Below, one piece after another: positions 1-11,602 of a stretch of 21,117 nt of DNA; position 1 is the stretch's first letter; each line of letters starts with the position of its first letter. The stretch comes from RGIG3009 sp045630765 (GTDB lineage Bacteria > Bacillota > Clostridia > Oscillospirales > Acutalibacteraceae): NCBI GenBank assembly GCA_045630765.1, contig JAZQTM010000081.1, forward strand, positions 1-21,117, given 5' to 3'. The translations under genes and the position numbers were made by a program. The notes under the pieces are model-generated. The model worked only from the letters and a program-made list of their open reading frames with translations. It did not search any database and had not been told where the DNA came from.

Positions 1-46
1 CCATTGTCTTCCTAAGACCGCTTGGCCTCCGACTTGGGCACTTTTA

Positions 47-913
47 TTATTCTTCCGTGATTTCCGTTTTTTTGATGTGCACCAGTTCAATACGGCGCTC
101 ATCCATTTTAAGAACGGTCAGCTCGACGTTTTGGAACAGAACGGTTGCTTGTTCTTCCTCGGTGGGGATGCGGCCCAGTTGATCGATAAGGAATCCGGCA
201 AGCGTATCGTAATCGCCTTCCGGGAACTCGACGTCGAGCAGTTCGCCGACTTCGTCGATCGCCATCGAACCGTCCACCTCAAAGGTGTTTTCACCGGTCT
301 GCTTGACTTCCTCTTCTTCGTTATCGTATTCGTCCTGAATGCTGCCCACGATGGATTCGAGCAGGTCTTCCATTGACACGATACCGGCAAGACCGCCGTA
401 TTCATCCACCGCCATAGCGAGTTGAATGTGTTTTTCGGTCATTTCGGCAAATAAGTCATCACAGCGCTTGGAGCCGGGCACGAAATGTGCCTTGTGCATT
501 AACGAGCGCAAGGTGAGATCTTCGGGAATCGGTTTGCCTACGTACGGAAGCAAATCCTTAATGTGTAAGATACCGATCACGTGGTCGAGGTCTTCCTCGT
601 AAATCGGCACGCGCGAAAACCCTTTTTCGATACTGATTGCGAGAGCATCCTGTACGGAATCCTCCACATCGACGGCTTCGACGTCGGTGCGAGGTGTCAT
701 AATGTCCTCGGCAGTCATTTCGCTGAATTCGAAGATGTTGTTGATCATATCCTTCTGGGCTTCTTCAATGACACCTTTTTCTTCACCGGCATCCACCAGT
801 TCACGGATATCCTCCTCCGTGACGTTGCGGCGGCGGGTGACCAGACGGGACATTGCTTTCCAGAAGTTAGACGGAGCGCTTGATAAATTACCGTCAGACG
901 CAGGGTCAGACAT
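47..913 (-). CDS. CorC/HlyC-type CBS-domain protein (soluble, no DUF21 domain)
   Basis: A 288-residue protein of the CNNM/CorC/hemolysin-C family, linked in other bacteria to Mg2+/Co2+ handling or membrane-associated transport. Two CBS domains are visible at about residues 68-124 and 133-190, with the family motifs MTPR (72-75) and DEYGG (170-174). A CorC_HlyC C-terminal domain follows at about 205-284. There is no N-terminal DUF21 membrane domain, so the length fits E. coli CorC-like soluble members rather than the larger membrane proteins of 400 residues or more. The start ATG at 913 is preceded by GAAAGGGGA with an 11-base gap. The gene is divergent from nifJ and has its own promoter. Its direct function here is unproven; a DUF21 partner is not in the window. 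Confidence 0.9.
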   Translation of the reverse strand: MSDPASDGNLSSAPSNFWKAMSRLVTRRRNVTEEDIRELVDAGEEKGVIEEAQKDMINNIFEFSEMTAEDIMTPRTDVEAVDVEDSVQDALAISIEKGFSRVPIYEEDLDHVIGILHIKDLLPYVGKPIPEDLTLRSLMHKAHFVPGSKRCDDLFAEMTEKHIQLAMAVDEYGGLAGIVSMEDLLESIVGSIQDEYDNEEEEVKQTGENTFEVDGSMAIDEVGELLDVEFPEGDYDTLAGFLIDQLGRIPTEEEQATVLFQNVELTVLKMDERRIELVHIKKTEITEE

Positions 914-951
914 GATTTAAAATTTCCCCTTTCAAATATGAATACAAGCAC

Positions 952-980
952 ACTATACCGCATAAACCGCGATTTGTCAA
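952..980 (-). promoter_or_regulatory. Sigma-A promoter of the corC-like gene
   Basis: On the minus strand, a perfect TTGACA (-35, 975-980) is separated by 17 bases from TATAGT (-10, 952-957). Transcription would begin about 30 bases upstream of the ATG at 913. The hexamers are five to six of six matches with ideal spacing. Confidence 0.8.
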
Positions 981-1051
981 ATTCTGTGTTAAATGGGCGC
1001 GTTTTTTGCTAAAGTTCGTTAAAAAAATATCAAAAAATCCGCTCGTTACAC

Positions 1052-1080
1052 TTTACACGGATGAAAAGTTATGCTATTAT
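1052..1080 (+). promoter_or_regulatory. Sigma-A promoter of nifJ, with extended -10
   Basis: TTTACA (1052-1057), a 17-base spacer and TATTAT (1075-1080), with TG at 1072-1073 giving an extended -10. The predicted transcript starts near 1087, leaving a leader of roughly 45 bases before the strong Shine-Dalgarno AAAGGGAGGA (1117-1126). This is a strong promoter, as expected for a central catabolic enzyme. Confidence 0.8.
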
Positions 1081-1133
1081 ATACGGTGGTGTATAGGAAA
1101 CCTTATATATTATCCTAAAGGGAGGAAATATTC

Positions 1134-4661
<3,528 letters not shown>

Positions 4662-4670
4662 GCACTTTTC

Positions 4671-4709
4671 AAACCCCTGCGCCGTTTTACGGCGCGGGGG
4701 TTTCTTTTT
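4671..4709 (+). terminator. Rho-independent terminator of nifJ
   Basis: A 14-bp stem (4671-4684 with 4690-4703, one G-U pair) around a TTTTA loop, followed by a T-rich run. The outer A/T pairs extend a GC-rich core (GCGCCG/CGGCGC and CCCC/GGGG). Confidence 0.92.
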
Positions 4710-4733
4710 ATATTACGATCGCGACGAAAAACA

Positions 4734-4762
4734 TTGCGTTTTTTCTCACTTTATGATAAGAT
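4734..4762 (+). promoter_or_regulatory. Probable promoter of the moxR operon
   Basis: TTGCGT (4734-4739), 17 bases, then TAAGAT (4757-4762), with TG at 4754-4755 as an extended -10. The hexamers are moderate matches. The location, just after the nifJ terminator and about 40 bases before the moxR start, supports the call. It also rules out an upstream ATG at 4753 as the start of moxR. Confidence 0.5.
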
Positions 4763-4800
4763 TATTAAGACTGTATTTTGTGCGTACAAGGAGAATGATC

Positions 4801-5745
4801 ATGGAAAAGAATTATTATCAAACCGCGCTCGACATTCAAGAGCAGATCAAGACCGTTGTTTTGGGAAAAGACGAAGTTATTAATAAGATCCTTGCCGCGA
4901 CTTTAGCGGGTGGTCACGTTTTGCTTGACGACATCCCCGGTGTCGGCAAAACGACGTTGGCGCTTGCGTTTTCTCGCGCGACGAGCATGGATTATCATCG
5001 GCTTCAGTTTACACCTGACGTATTGCCTACCGACGTGACGGGCTTTACCATTTACGACAAGAAAACGGATTCGTTCCAGTACAAAGAGGGCGTTGCTTTC
5101 TGTAATCTGTTCCTTGCAGACGAAATCAACAGAACGTCGTCGAAAACCCAGTCGGCGCTGTTAGAGTTGATGGAAGAAGGCAAGATCACTGTCGACGGTG
5201 TGGTACATCCGTTGCCCGATCCGTACGTTGTTATTGCTACGGAGAACCCGATCGGCTCCGTCGGTACGCAAATGTTGCCCGACTCGCAGCTCGACCGCTT
5301 TATGCTCTGCGTTTCCATGGGATATCCCTCGATCGAGGATGAAGTTGCCATCTTAAAAGGTCGTCAAGATAAAAACCCGCTGGATTCGGTGCAGGCTGTT
5401 GCCGATAAAGAGGATATCAAGGCTATGCGCGAAGCGGTGAAGAGTGTTTATATGCACGATAAAATTTATGATTATATTGCCGCTATTGCGGACGAAACGC
5501 GCAAAAACGAAATGTTCAAGCTCGGTCTCAGCCCGCGCGGAACGCTTACGCTTGCCAGAGTTTCGCGTGCGGTCGCTTTCCTGCGCGGCAGAGATTTTGT
5601 AATTCCCGATGATATTGCATACATATTCCGCGATGTGGCGGCTCATCGAATTGTGTTGAGCCCCAAAGCGAAGATCTCCGGTTTGTCGGTTGAAGACATT
5701 TTGGCGGGCGTACTGGAAAAGGTGCCCGTGCCGAAGATGGCATAA
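4801..5745 (+). CDS. MoxR-family AAA+ ATPase
   Basis: A 314-residue AAA_3 ATPase of the MoxR group, chaperone-like ATPases usually encoded next to DUF58 or VWA proteins. The Walker A region is DDIPGVGKTT (43-52, K50), Walker B is LFLADEIN (103-110, D107/E108), and the sensor-1 stretch is ATENP (146-150). The C-terminal lid domain follows. The ATG at 4801 is chosen because AAGGAG lies seven bases upstream. An in-frame ATG at 4753 adds 16 non-conserved residues and overlaps the promoter. It is the first gene of an operon with a DUF58 protein and a membrane transglutaminase-like protein, a recurrent gene order. Its client process is not known from sequence. Confidence 0.95.
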   Translation: MEKNYYQTALDIQEQIKTVVLGKDEVINKILAATLAGGHVLLDDIPGVGKTTLALAFSRATSMDYHRLQFTPDVLPTDVTGFTIYDKKTDSFQYKEGVAFCNLFLADEINRTSSKTQSALLELMEEGKITVDGVVHPLPDPYVVIATENPIGSVGTQMLPDSQLDRFMLCVSMGYPSIEDEVAILKGRQDKNPLDSVQAVADKEDIKAMREAVKSVYMHDKIYDYIAAIADETRKNEMFKLGLSPRGTLTLARVSRAVAFLRGRDFVIPDDIAYIFRDVAAHRIVLSPKAKISGLSVEDILAGVLEKVPVPKMA

Positions 5746-5770
5746 GGTAACACGCCCCGTTTGAGCCTTC

Positions 5771-5823
5771 CCCTTGTTCGAGCTTGCTTTGTTTTGCTCG
5801 AACAGACTTAAAACCCCTAAGGG
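5771..5823 (+). promoter_or_regulatory. Intra-operon RNA hairpin covering the DUF58 ribosome binding site region
   Basis: A perfect 9-bp inverted repeat, TGTTCGAGC (5775-5783) and GCTCGAACA (5796-5804) with a 12-base loop, lies between moxR and the DUF58 gene. No T-run follows, so it is not a standard terminator. CCCTT at 5771-5775 is complementary to AAGGG at 5819-5823, part of the Shine-Dalgarno of the next gene. An outer helix, mutually exclusive at its base pair 5775, could therefore mask that site. A role in processing, stability or translation is inference. Confidence 0.45.
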
Positions 5824-5832
5824 AGAAAGTAC

Positions 5833-7017
5833 ATGACAAAAGAAAAGCTTATCTATTTGGCGGTCGCTGTTATTTCGGGTGTGTTTTTTATCCTTTACCG
5901 CGACATGTTGGCGCTCGTGCTGTTTTTGGTTATCCTGGCGATACCGATCTTCTTGTTTGTCATCACCGTTTTGATGCGTTTGGGTGTCCGCATCCGCGTG
6001 TCGGCAGATCGAACGGTGTATTCCAACGAGGATACGGCAACGTTAACGTTGGAGATAGCCAACTATTCCCTGCTGCCCATTTCGCAAATTACGGTGTTTG
6101 CCAATTATAAAAATGCGTTTTTCAAGCAATATGACGTCGGTGAGTTTCAGTTTTTTGCGCCACCGCTTTCCAAAAACCGCTATGAAATCGAGATCCGCTC
6201 GCGTCACGCGGGAAAGGTCGACGTTTTCTTCAAAAAAGCGCGTGTAATGGATTATTTTGGTGTCTTTTCGCTGCCGATACGGATGAAAAAACATTTGTCG
6301 GTTTCTTTTTTACCGCGGATACATTCCATCGAACCGGCGTTGCGAAAAAATACGTATACTGCCAGTGAAACAAACCTGTATTCCAAACACAAACCGGGCG
6401 ATGATCCGGCAGAGGTGTTTGCCATCCGCGAATACGTAGACGGCGATAAACTGAGTCGTATTCATTGGAAATTGACCTCGAAGCAAGATAAATATATGGT
6501 TAAGGATTACAGCTTGCCGATCAACGAGGCGGTTTTGATCTTACCGGAGTTGGCATTTGTCGAAGGCGACGAAGCCAACCTTGATTTGATCGATGCAGTG
6601 TTGGAGATCGCCTTTTCCCTTTCCCATACGTTGATCGAACGAAAAACGTTGCACGCTATCGGGTATTACAATGCCGAAGCGGATAAGGTGTGCGTACAAA
6701 AGATTAACGATCTTGATGATCTCTATTCCGTGTTCGGTGAGATGTTCAACACGTCCACGTACTACAGCAATCCCGTGTTAGCGAATATGGATGCGGAGCA
6801 ACAGCAAAACATGTCGCACGTTGTCTACGTTTCCGCGAACGTGACGGGAGATCGTTGCAATGCCGTAACCGCCGGCAAAAGCGAAGCGCTGCTGTTTTCG
6901 GTCATCAACGTCGTGGACGAGGATGCTGTTTGCGGCGAGGTCGGCGGCGAGGACGTCAACTGCATATCGGTGAAAAAAGGCAGCATCGCTCAAAGTCTTA
7001 ACGATGCGGTTTTATAG
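5833..7017 (+). CDS. DUF58-domain membrane-anchored protein
   Basis: A 394-residue protein with two hydrophobic segments at the N-terminus (about 6-20 and 24-48), a beta-rich middle region and the DUF58 signature. That signature is REYVDGDKLSRIHWKLTSKQ beginning at residue 199, with YMVKDY at 221-226. DUF58 proteins have a VWA-like fold and are nearly always paired with MoxR ATPases; the molecular role is unsettled. AAGGGAGA lies eight bases before the ATG. A gap of 87 bases with a hairpin separates it from moxR, while the next gene follows almost directly, so co-transcription is likely. No truncation is apparent. Confidence 0.93.
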   Translation: MTKEKLIYLAVAVISGVFFILYRDMLALVLFLVILAIPIFLFVITVLMRLGVRIRVSADRTVYSNEDTATLTLEIANYSLLPISQITVFANYKNAFFKQYDVGEFQFFAPPLSKNRYEIEIRSRHAGKVDVFFKKARVMDYFGVFSLPIRMKKHLSVSFLPRIHSIEPALRKNTYTASETNLYSKHKPGDDPAEVFAIREYVDGDKLSRIHWKLTSKQDKYMVKDYSLPINEAVLILPELAFVEGDEANLDLIDAVLEIAFSLSHTLIERKTLHAIGYYNAEADKVCVQKINDLDDLYSVFGEMFNTSTYYSNPVLANMDAEQQQNMSHVVYVSANVTGDRCNAVTAGKSEALLFSVINVVDEDAVCGEVGGEDVNCISVKKGSIAQSLNDAVL

Positions 7018-7025
7018 GAGTTATG

Positions 7026-9428
7026 ATGAAAAACAAACGTGATCTTTCCGCCAACAACGGTGTGTCGCTTTCCTATCGGGTTGACGTTAATGAACGGATA
7101 AAGGTGCCGTTCTTTAACGAAATCGTACTCACCCTTCTTGTTATGCTGGCATCCGTTGGCGCGGTTATGACCTTTGCGACCATTTTGGATTTTACGGTTA
7201 CGCCCGGTATTGTTATACCGTTTATTGCGGCGTTTTCGGTCGTGTATACGATTTTGTATAAGCTCGTTAAAAAACGGCGCGCCTTGGTTATGGTGGGCGC
7301 GATGCTTTTGGCGGGTCTTATCGTGTTATTGTTTTTTAAGGACATTTCAAAAGGCGTCGTTATTATTTTCGACCAATCAAAAGCTACCATCCATAAGTTT
7401 ATGTACTGGGATGCGGTCAAACCGACCTATAAGTGGCAAGACGGTTTCGTATATCTTACCAATACGGTTACCGTTTTGCTGTCGATGGTGCTTTGCTCGG
7501 CAATCAGTTATTTTACGGTGGTAAAACAGAGTTTTATTGCGATCTTCCTTCTGACGTTTCCTTTCTTTGAAATTGGTGCTGCTTTTGGCGCGGTGCCGAA
7601 TTATCTGTATTTCTCGTTTATGCTGGCATCTTGGGCAGCGGCGATTACGGTTTCAAGAGCATCTAATGCTAAAATTAAAATGCGCCGCTCTAACGGTGAA
7701 AAGCAAAATGCGAAAGTTGACGGAAGCCGTCAAAAGTTTGCCGGCGTGGCGATCGTGGTTGCCGGTGTGGTGGTTATTCTGTTTAGCGGGATAACGACGT
7801 ACTTGAGTGCGATCGGCTTTAGCCGTGCCGAGAACGTTGACAAACTGCGGCGCGATACCAAGTATGTGTTTTCGGATCTTGTTGATTATATTACCGGTAA
7901 GGATCGCGATGGCAGCCTCAAAGAAGGAAAACTCTATGAGGTTGAGAACCGCGTTATCAAAAACAGGCATTATATCACGATGGAAACGACTATTGCGTCG
8001 ACGAAAGAACCGATAAAGTTAAAGGGATATACCGCCACTGTTTATAAAGATAATTGCTGGAACCAGACCGATTATAAAACGTATCAAGCGATGTTTGATG
8101 AGTTTGCCGAGTCCGCTTATATGATGGGCGATGCGACGGGCAGACTGATGACCAGCAGCCCGAAGTTTACGGGCGATCTTTTCTCGGATATTACGCTCAG
8201 CGAGTTCCGCCGCAAAAAGCCGTACACGTACGCGACGTATTATGCCACCTTCACGGCGGATTTCACATCGGTGTACGACACCTACGTTACGCCGCTGGAT
8301 AACAGCCGATACACTTATCCCGCGTATCTTTCGGAGAGCTTTTTGTATATGGTTGCAGATTCCGCGGTGTATAAGACGGAGCAGTATCAAGCAGCGTTTT
8401 CCAAGTACAAGAATTTTGTCAACAGCGAATATATTAAATCAGAAACCACCGAAAAAGTTCAGGCGTTGGCAATGAGCTTTGAGGCATCGAACAAATACGA
8501 ATTCTTAAACGCTCTGCGTCCGTACCTCCAGAACAATACAGAATACACCTTCTTCTCCGGCAAATGCCCCAAAGACGAAGATTTTGTGGAAAACTTCCTT
8601 TTCAACACCAAAGCCGGATACAGCACGCATTATGCGACGGCTGTCACCGTGTTGTTGCAGGCGCGCGGATATGCTGCGCGTTACGTTGAGGGGTATTATA
8701 TCCCTGCCGAAGTGTTCAATAAAACGGAGTCGGATCGCGTGCAAGAGTACAAGACCGTTGATATTACCGATGCGTACGCGCACGCGTGGGTTGAGGTCTT
8801 TGACGACACCTACGGTTGGATCCCGGTGGAGGTAACGCCCGGTTATTGGCATGGGGATTTCGTGGCGCCCGAGTCGCCTGAGCCGGAAGAGCCCGAACCG
8901 GCAAATCCCGAAGAGCCTGAAGAGGATCAGGAGACGGATTTTGAAATTGTCGGTGACGATGTTGAAAACGACGTGCCGCAAGAGCCGTATGAACCGAAAT
9001 CGATGGCTTGGCTGTGGTGGTTTGTACCGATTGGGTTGCTTGCGATCGTGGTGGCGTTTTATGTGCGAGTGCTCGTTTTATCAATTGTACGGCGGCGGAT
9101 ATACGCCTCGCGTAGCGTTGAGAAAAAGATGAAGTTTGCCTATGAATGGCTTATCGCTTTGGCAAAATATCAAAACGTCGCGGCTGACAACGTTTGCGAT
9201 CACACCCTGTTTGCCGAACGGATGGAAAGCGCGGGTTGGTATGTTACGAAAGGCTCGTTTGAACGTGTGTTAGGCGTGTTCTTGAAGCACGCGTACTCCC
9301 CCTCCCCCGCTACCTTGGATGAAGCGAACGAAGTGCTGGGCGAATTGCGAGAGTATTCACATGCGATTTACGCCAGATTGTCGAAACCGAAAAAGTGGGC
9401 ATATAAATGCTTGCGTAATTTGTTCTAA
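7026..9428 (+). CDS. Membrane transglutaminase-like protein with Ser in place of the catalytic Cys
   Basis: About 800 residues, resembling TgpA/YebA-type proteins that accompany MoxR and DUF58. Seven hydrophobic segments are seen at about 31-53, 57-81, 86-104, 143-165, 170-190, 192-209 and 238-260. A large presumably extracellular region follows, then an eighth segment near 660-685 and a cytoplasmic tail. The transglutaminase-like core (about 495-610) contains KAGYSTHYATA, in which family members normally have Cys at the position of S533. The histidine in AYAHAWVEV (H586) is kept, and the acidic position is Glu (E602, VEVTPG). A Pro/Glu-rich linker spans about 614-660. The second of two adjacent ATGs is preferred because AGGAG is five bases before it and only two before ATG 7023. 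Loss of the thiol suggests a pseudoenzyme or altered chemistry. Confidence 0.9.
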   Translation: MKNKRDLSANNGVSLSYRVDVNERIKVPFFNEIVLTLLVMLASVGAVMTFATILDFTVTPGIVIPFIAAFSVVYTILYKLVKKRRALVMVGAMLLAGLIVLLFFKDISKGVVIIFDQSKATIHKFMYWDAVKPTYKWQDGFVYLTNTVTVLLSMVLCSAISYFTVVKQSFIAIFLLTFPFFEIGAAFGAVPNYLYFSFMLASWAAAITVSRASNAKIKMRRSNGEKQNAKVDGSRQKFAGVAIVVAGVVVILFSGITTYLSAIGFSRAENVDKLRRDTKYVFSDLVDYITGKDRDGSLKEGKLYEVENRVIKNRHYITMETTIASTKEPIKLKGYTATVYKDNCWNQTDYKTYQAMFDEFAESAYMMGDATGRLMTSSPKFTGDLFSDITLSEFRRKKPYTYATYYATFTADFTSVYDTYVTPLDNSRYTYPAYLSESFLYMVADSAVYKTEQYQAAFSKYKNFVNSEYIKSETTEKVQALAMSFEASNKYEFLNALRPYLQNNTEYTFFSGKCPKDEDFVENFLFNTKAGYSTHYATAVTVLLQARGYAARYVEGYYIPAEVFNKTESDRVQEYKTVDITDAYAHAWVEVFDDTYGWIPVEVTPGYWHGDFVAPESPEPEEPEPANPEEPEEDQETDFEIVGDDVENDVPQEPYEPKSMAWLWWFVPIGLLAIVVAFYVRVLVLSIVRRRIYASRSVEKKMKFAYEWLIALAKYQNVAADNVCDHTLFAERMESAGWYVTKGSFERVLGVFLKHAYSPSPATLDEANEVLGELREYSHAIYARLSKPKKWAYKCLRNLF

Positions 9429-9447
9429 CAATTAAGAGGGTCGTTTT

Positions 9448-10350
9448 TTGAAAAAGGCATACATGTTGGCGGCTGTTGCTATCGCGTTTTGGTCTACCGT
9501 TTCGGTTATCACCAAACTGTTGCTGAATGCGTATTCGAACTTTCAGGTGTTGTGGATCAGTTCGTTTTTTGCGGCGGTTGCGTTGCTTCTCTTTAATTTG
9601 TTTAACGGAGAGCTGAAACAACTTAAGACCTATACGCTGAAGGATTATGTTGTTTCAATACTTATCGGATTACCCGGTTCGCTTTTCTATTACGTGTTTT
9701 TCTACGCGGGCGCTTCTCGAATGCTTGCTTCGCAAGCGTTTATCGTCAATTACCTTTGGCCGATTATGAGCGTGTTGTGCGCCTGCGTTATCTTAAAGGA
9801 AAAGATGACGGTTAAAAAGGGCGTTGCGATCGGGCTCTCGTTTCTCGGGGTTGTGATTGTAATGTGGTGCAACCTGCTTTCCTTTGATCAAAACACGTTG
9901 GTTGGTGCTGCTTTTTGCGTGCTGGGGGCTGTTTCGTACGGCTTGTTTACTTCTCTAAACCAGAAAAAGCAGTACAACAAGAGCCTTTCTATGATGCTCA
10001 ATTACACGGCGACGTTTGTTTTGACGAGCGTTATTAACGCGGCGAGCGGTGACCTCTTCCTCCCTACTGCGGTGCAAGCGGTTGGGTTCGCGTGGAACGG
10101 GGCGCTTACCATGGCACTCGCCAACACGGCGTGGATCATGGCGCTTTCGCGCGGTGAAACGGCAAAAATATCCAATCTTGCCTATATTACGCCGTTTTTG
10201 TCGCTGGTGTGGACGTGGCTTGTTCTTCGCGAGCCGCTTGAGATCAATTTTATAGCAGGCCTTGCCGTAATCGTGCTCGGTATATTGATTCAGCTGTCGG
10301 CACCCAAAAGCGGTGGGCGTATGGCTCGAAAGTCTGGTGTAAAACAGTAA
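9448..10350 (+). CDS. EamA/DMT-superfamily transporter
   Basis: A 300-residue, very hydrophobic protein with about ten membrane segments arranged as two EamA repeats (about 3-138 and 150-287). Motifs such as NYLWPIMSVL in the first half and ISNLAYITPFLSL with LREP in the second are typical of this family. It resembles the YddG-like subgroup of amino acid or metabolite exporters, but the substrate cannot be read from sequence. The start is TTG at 9448, with AAGAGGG seven bases upstream; no in-frame ATG is nearby with a site. It lies 19 bases after the transglutaminase-like gene, so it may be the last gene of that operon, and it is followed by a terminator. Confidence 0.9.
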   Translation: MKKAYMLAAVAIAFWSTVSVITKLLLNAYSNFQVLWISSFFAAVALLLFNLFNGELKQLKTYTLKDYVVSILIGLPGSLFYYVFFYAGASRMLASQAFIVNYLWPIMSVLCACVILKEKMTVKKGVAIGLSFLGVVIVMWCNLLSFDQNTLVGAAFCVLGAVSYGLFTSLNQKKQYNKSLSMMLNYTATFVLTSVINAASGDLFLPTAVQAVGFAWNGALTMALANTAWIMALSRGETAKISNLAYITPFLSLVWTWLVLREPLEINFIAGLAVIVLGILIQLSAPKSGGRMARKSGVKQ

Positions 10351-10354
10351 CAAC

Positions 10355-10395
10355 AAAAAGCGGTGTCACACTCAAAAGTGCGACACCGCTTTTTG
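10355..10395 (+). terminator. Rho-independent terminator after the EamA transporter
   Basis: The arms AAAAAGCGGTGTC (10355-10367) and GACACCGCTTTTT (10382-10394) pair. An internal CACT/AGTG helix and a CAAA loop sit beyond a single A-C mismatch. The U-rich end is part of the right arm. Confidence 0.9.
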
Positions 10396-10407
10396 CTTGC
10401 GAGATGC

Positions 10408-10436
10408 TTGACAACGAGCGGGCAGTAGCGTATCAT
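10408..10436 (+). promoter_or_regulatory. Sigma-A promoter of the DUF4886 lipoprotein gene
   Basis: Perfect TTGACA (10408-10413), 17-base spacer, TATCAT (10431-10436). It lies just past the preceding terminator and 35 bases upstream of the lipoprotein ATG, so this gene is an independent transcription unit. Confidence 0.75.
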
Positions 10437-10471
10437 AAAATTAAGAATGTTGCAAAGGATGGTTATAGCGT

Positions 10472-11530
10472 ATGAGAGTAACAGCGCTTTTATTGGCGAT
10501 TTTTCTTGTGATTGGTTTGTTGTCGGCGTGCGGTAACGCAGAAGAGCCGACTGTTACGCAAAGCGGCAATGAAACGACTACGATGACGGAGGTCGTTACA
10601 ACGACGAGCACGCCTGCTTCAACAAGTCGTACGACCTCTCCTACCCGTAAAACTACCACGACAACAAACACCACTACATCTACGACTGCCTCCACCACCA
10701 CGACGACCAAGCCGGTGGGCGCTTCTTGGTACAAGGATGCGACGTGGAATGAGGATGGTGTCTTGAAAATCCTCGCCATCGGAAACAGTTTTTCTGAAGA
10801 CAGTTTGAAATATGTGGTTGAAGTGGCGGCAAGCGCGGGCATATATCAAGTGCAGTTGGGTAATATGTATATTGGCGGATGTTCCCTTGCGACACATTTG
10901 CAGAACGCAAAAGATGACAGTCCTTCGTACACGTATTATAAAACTATAAACTGGAGTCGAAAAACTTTAAAATCTTACAAACTGTCCGATGCGGTAAAGG
11001 ATGAAAACTGGGATTTTGTCACGTTTCAGCAAGCGTCCACTTACAGCAGAAAGGCTGAAACCTACGATGATTTAGAAGAACTTGTAAATATTATCGCTCC
11101 CCTTTGCACGAATCCTAAAGTGGAGTTGGCGTGGCATATGACGTGGGCGTATCAAGCCGGTTATGCCTCTGTCACACACCACAATGCCCAAATGGAGATG
11201 TATAACGGCATTGTTTCTGCCGTACAAAGCAAAGTGTTGCCCAACGAAAAGATTACCAAGCTTATTCCGAACGGCACGTCCATTCAAAACGCGCGGTCGT
11301 CGTATATGGGCGACGTGTTTAATCGCGACGGTTATCACTTGTCGCTGGATACGGGCAGATTGATTGCGGCGATGACCTATGTGCACGCTCTTGTCGGGAT
11401 CGACTGGAAAACGTTTGATTACGAAGGCATAGCATACATTTATCCCAACAAGACCTTCCCCTACTTGGCTGCCGACAGCGTTAAAAACGCCGTTGACTCT
11501 CCTTTTAAGGTTACACAATCCTCTTTTTAA
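10472..11530 (+). CDS. Secreted lipoprotein with Thr-rich linker and DUF4886/SGNH-like domain
   Basis: A 352-residue protein with a lipoprotein signal peptide, lipobox LLSAC with the lipidated Cys at residue 20. Next comes a low-complexity linker (27-80) with 29 threonines in 54 residues, probably a wall-spanning and possibly glycosylated spacer. A DUF4886 domain begins near residue 98 with ILAIGNSFSED, where S106 resembles the SGNH nucleophile. Near the C-terminus D286 and H289 form a DxxH pair, completing a plausible Ser-Asp-His set. This suggests an extracytoplasmic esterase or deacetylase, perhaps acting on polysaccharide, but the substrate is unknown. The ribosome binding site (AAAGGA, 12 bases upstream) is weak. 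Monocistronic, with its own promoter and terminator. Confidence 0.88.
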   Translation: MRVTALLLAIFLVIGLLSACGNAEEPTVTQSGNETTTMTEVVTTTSTPASTSRTTSPTRKTTTTTNTTTSTTASTTTTTKPVGASWYKDATWNEDGVLKILAIGNSFSEDSLKYVVEVAASAGIYQVQLGNMYIGGCSLATHLQNAKDDSPSYTYYKTINWSRKTLKSYKLSDAVKDENWDFVTFQQASTYSRKAETYDDLEELVNIIAPLCTNPKVELAWHMTWAYQAGYASVTHHNAQMEMYNGIVSAVQSKVLPNEKITKLIPNGTSIQNARSSYMGDVFNRDGYHLSLDTGRLIAAMTYVHALVGIDWKTFDYEGIAYIYPNKTFPYLAADSVKNAVDSPFKVTQSSF

Positions 11531-11540
11531 CGATTTCTGA

Positions 11541-11580
11541 CAGGTTGCCTGCGGTGCTCGCGGGCAACCTGCTTTTATTT
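11541..11580 (+). terminator. Rho-independent terminator of the lipoprotein gene
   Basis: CAGGTTGCCTGCG (11541-11553) pairs fully, with one T-G wobble, to CGCGGGCAACCTG (11559-11571) around a GTGCT loop. CTTTTATTT follows. Confidence 0.92.
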
Positions 11581-11587
11581 CCAAAAA

Positions 11588-11601
11588 AGAACAAATGTTC
11601 G
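11588..11601. promoter_or_regulatory. LexA-box-like palindrome
   Basis: GAAC-AAAT-GTTC at 11589-11600 matches the GAAC-N4-GTTC core of Gram-positive SOS boxes, including the preferred inner purine and pyrimidine positions. The outer bases differ. It abuts the first parS site and is about 210 bases before parA. Such a core is expected by chance roughly once per 65 kb, so the call is tentative. Confidence 0.3.
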
Positions 11602-11602
11602 T

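Noticed and set aside
1..46. End of a neighbouring gene at the left edge
   Set aside because: Too short to identify a reading frame or product; nothing recognisable is seen.
4753..4800. Upstream ATG extending MoxR by 16 residues
   Set aside because: It overlaps the probable -10 element and lacks a Shine-Dalgarno, while ATG 4801 has AAGGAG at ideal distance.
5775..5804. moxR terminator
   Set aside because: The hairpin has a long loop and no downstream T-run, so it is more likely an RNA structure within the operon.
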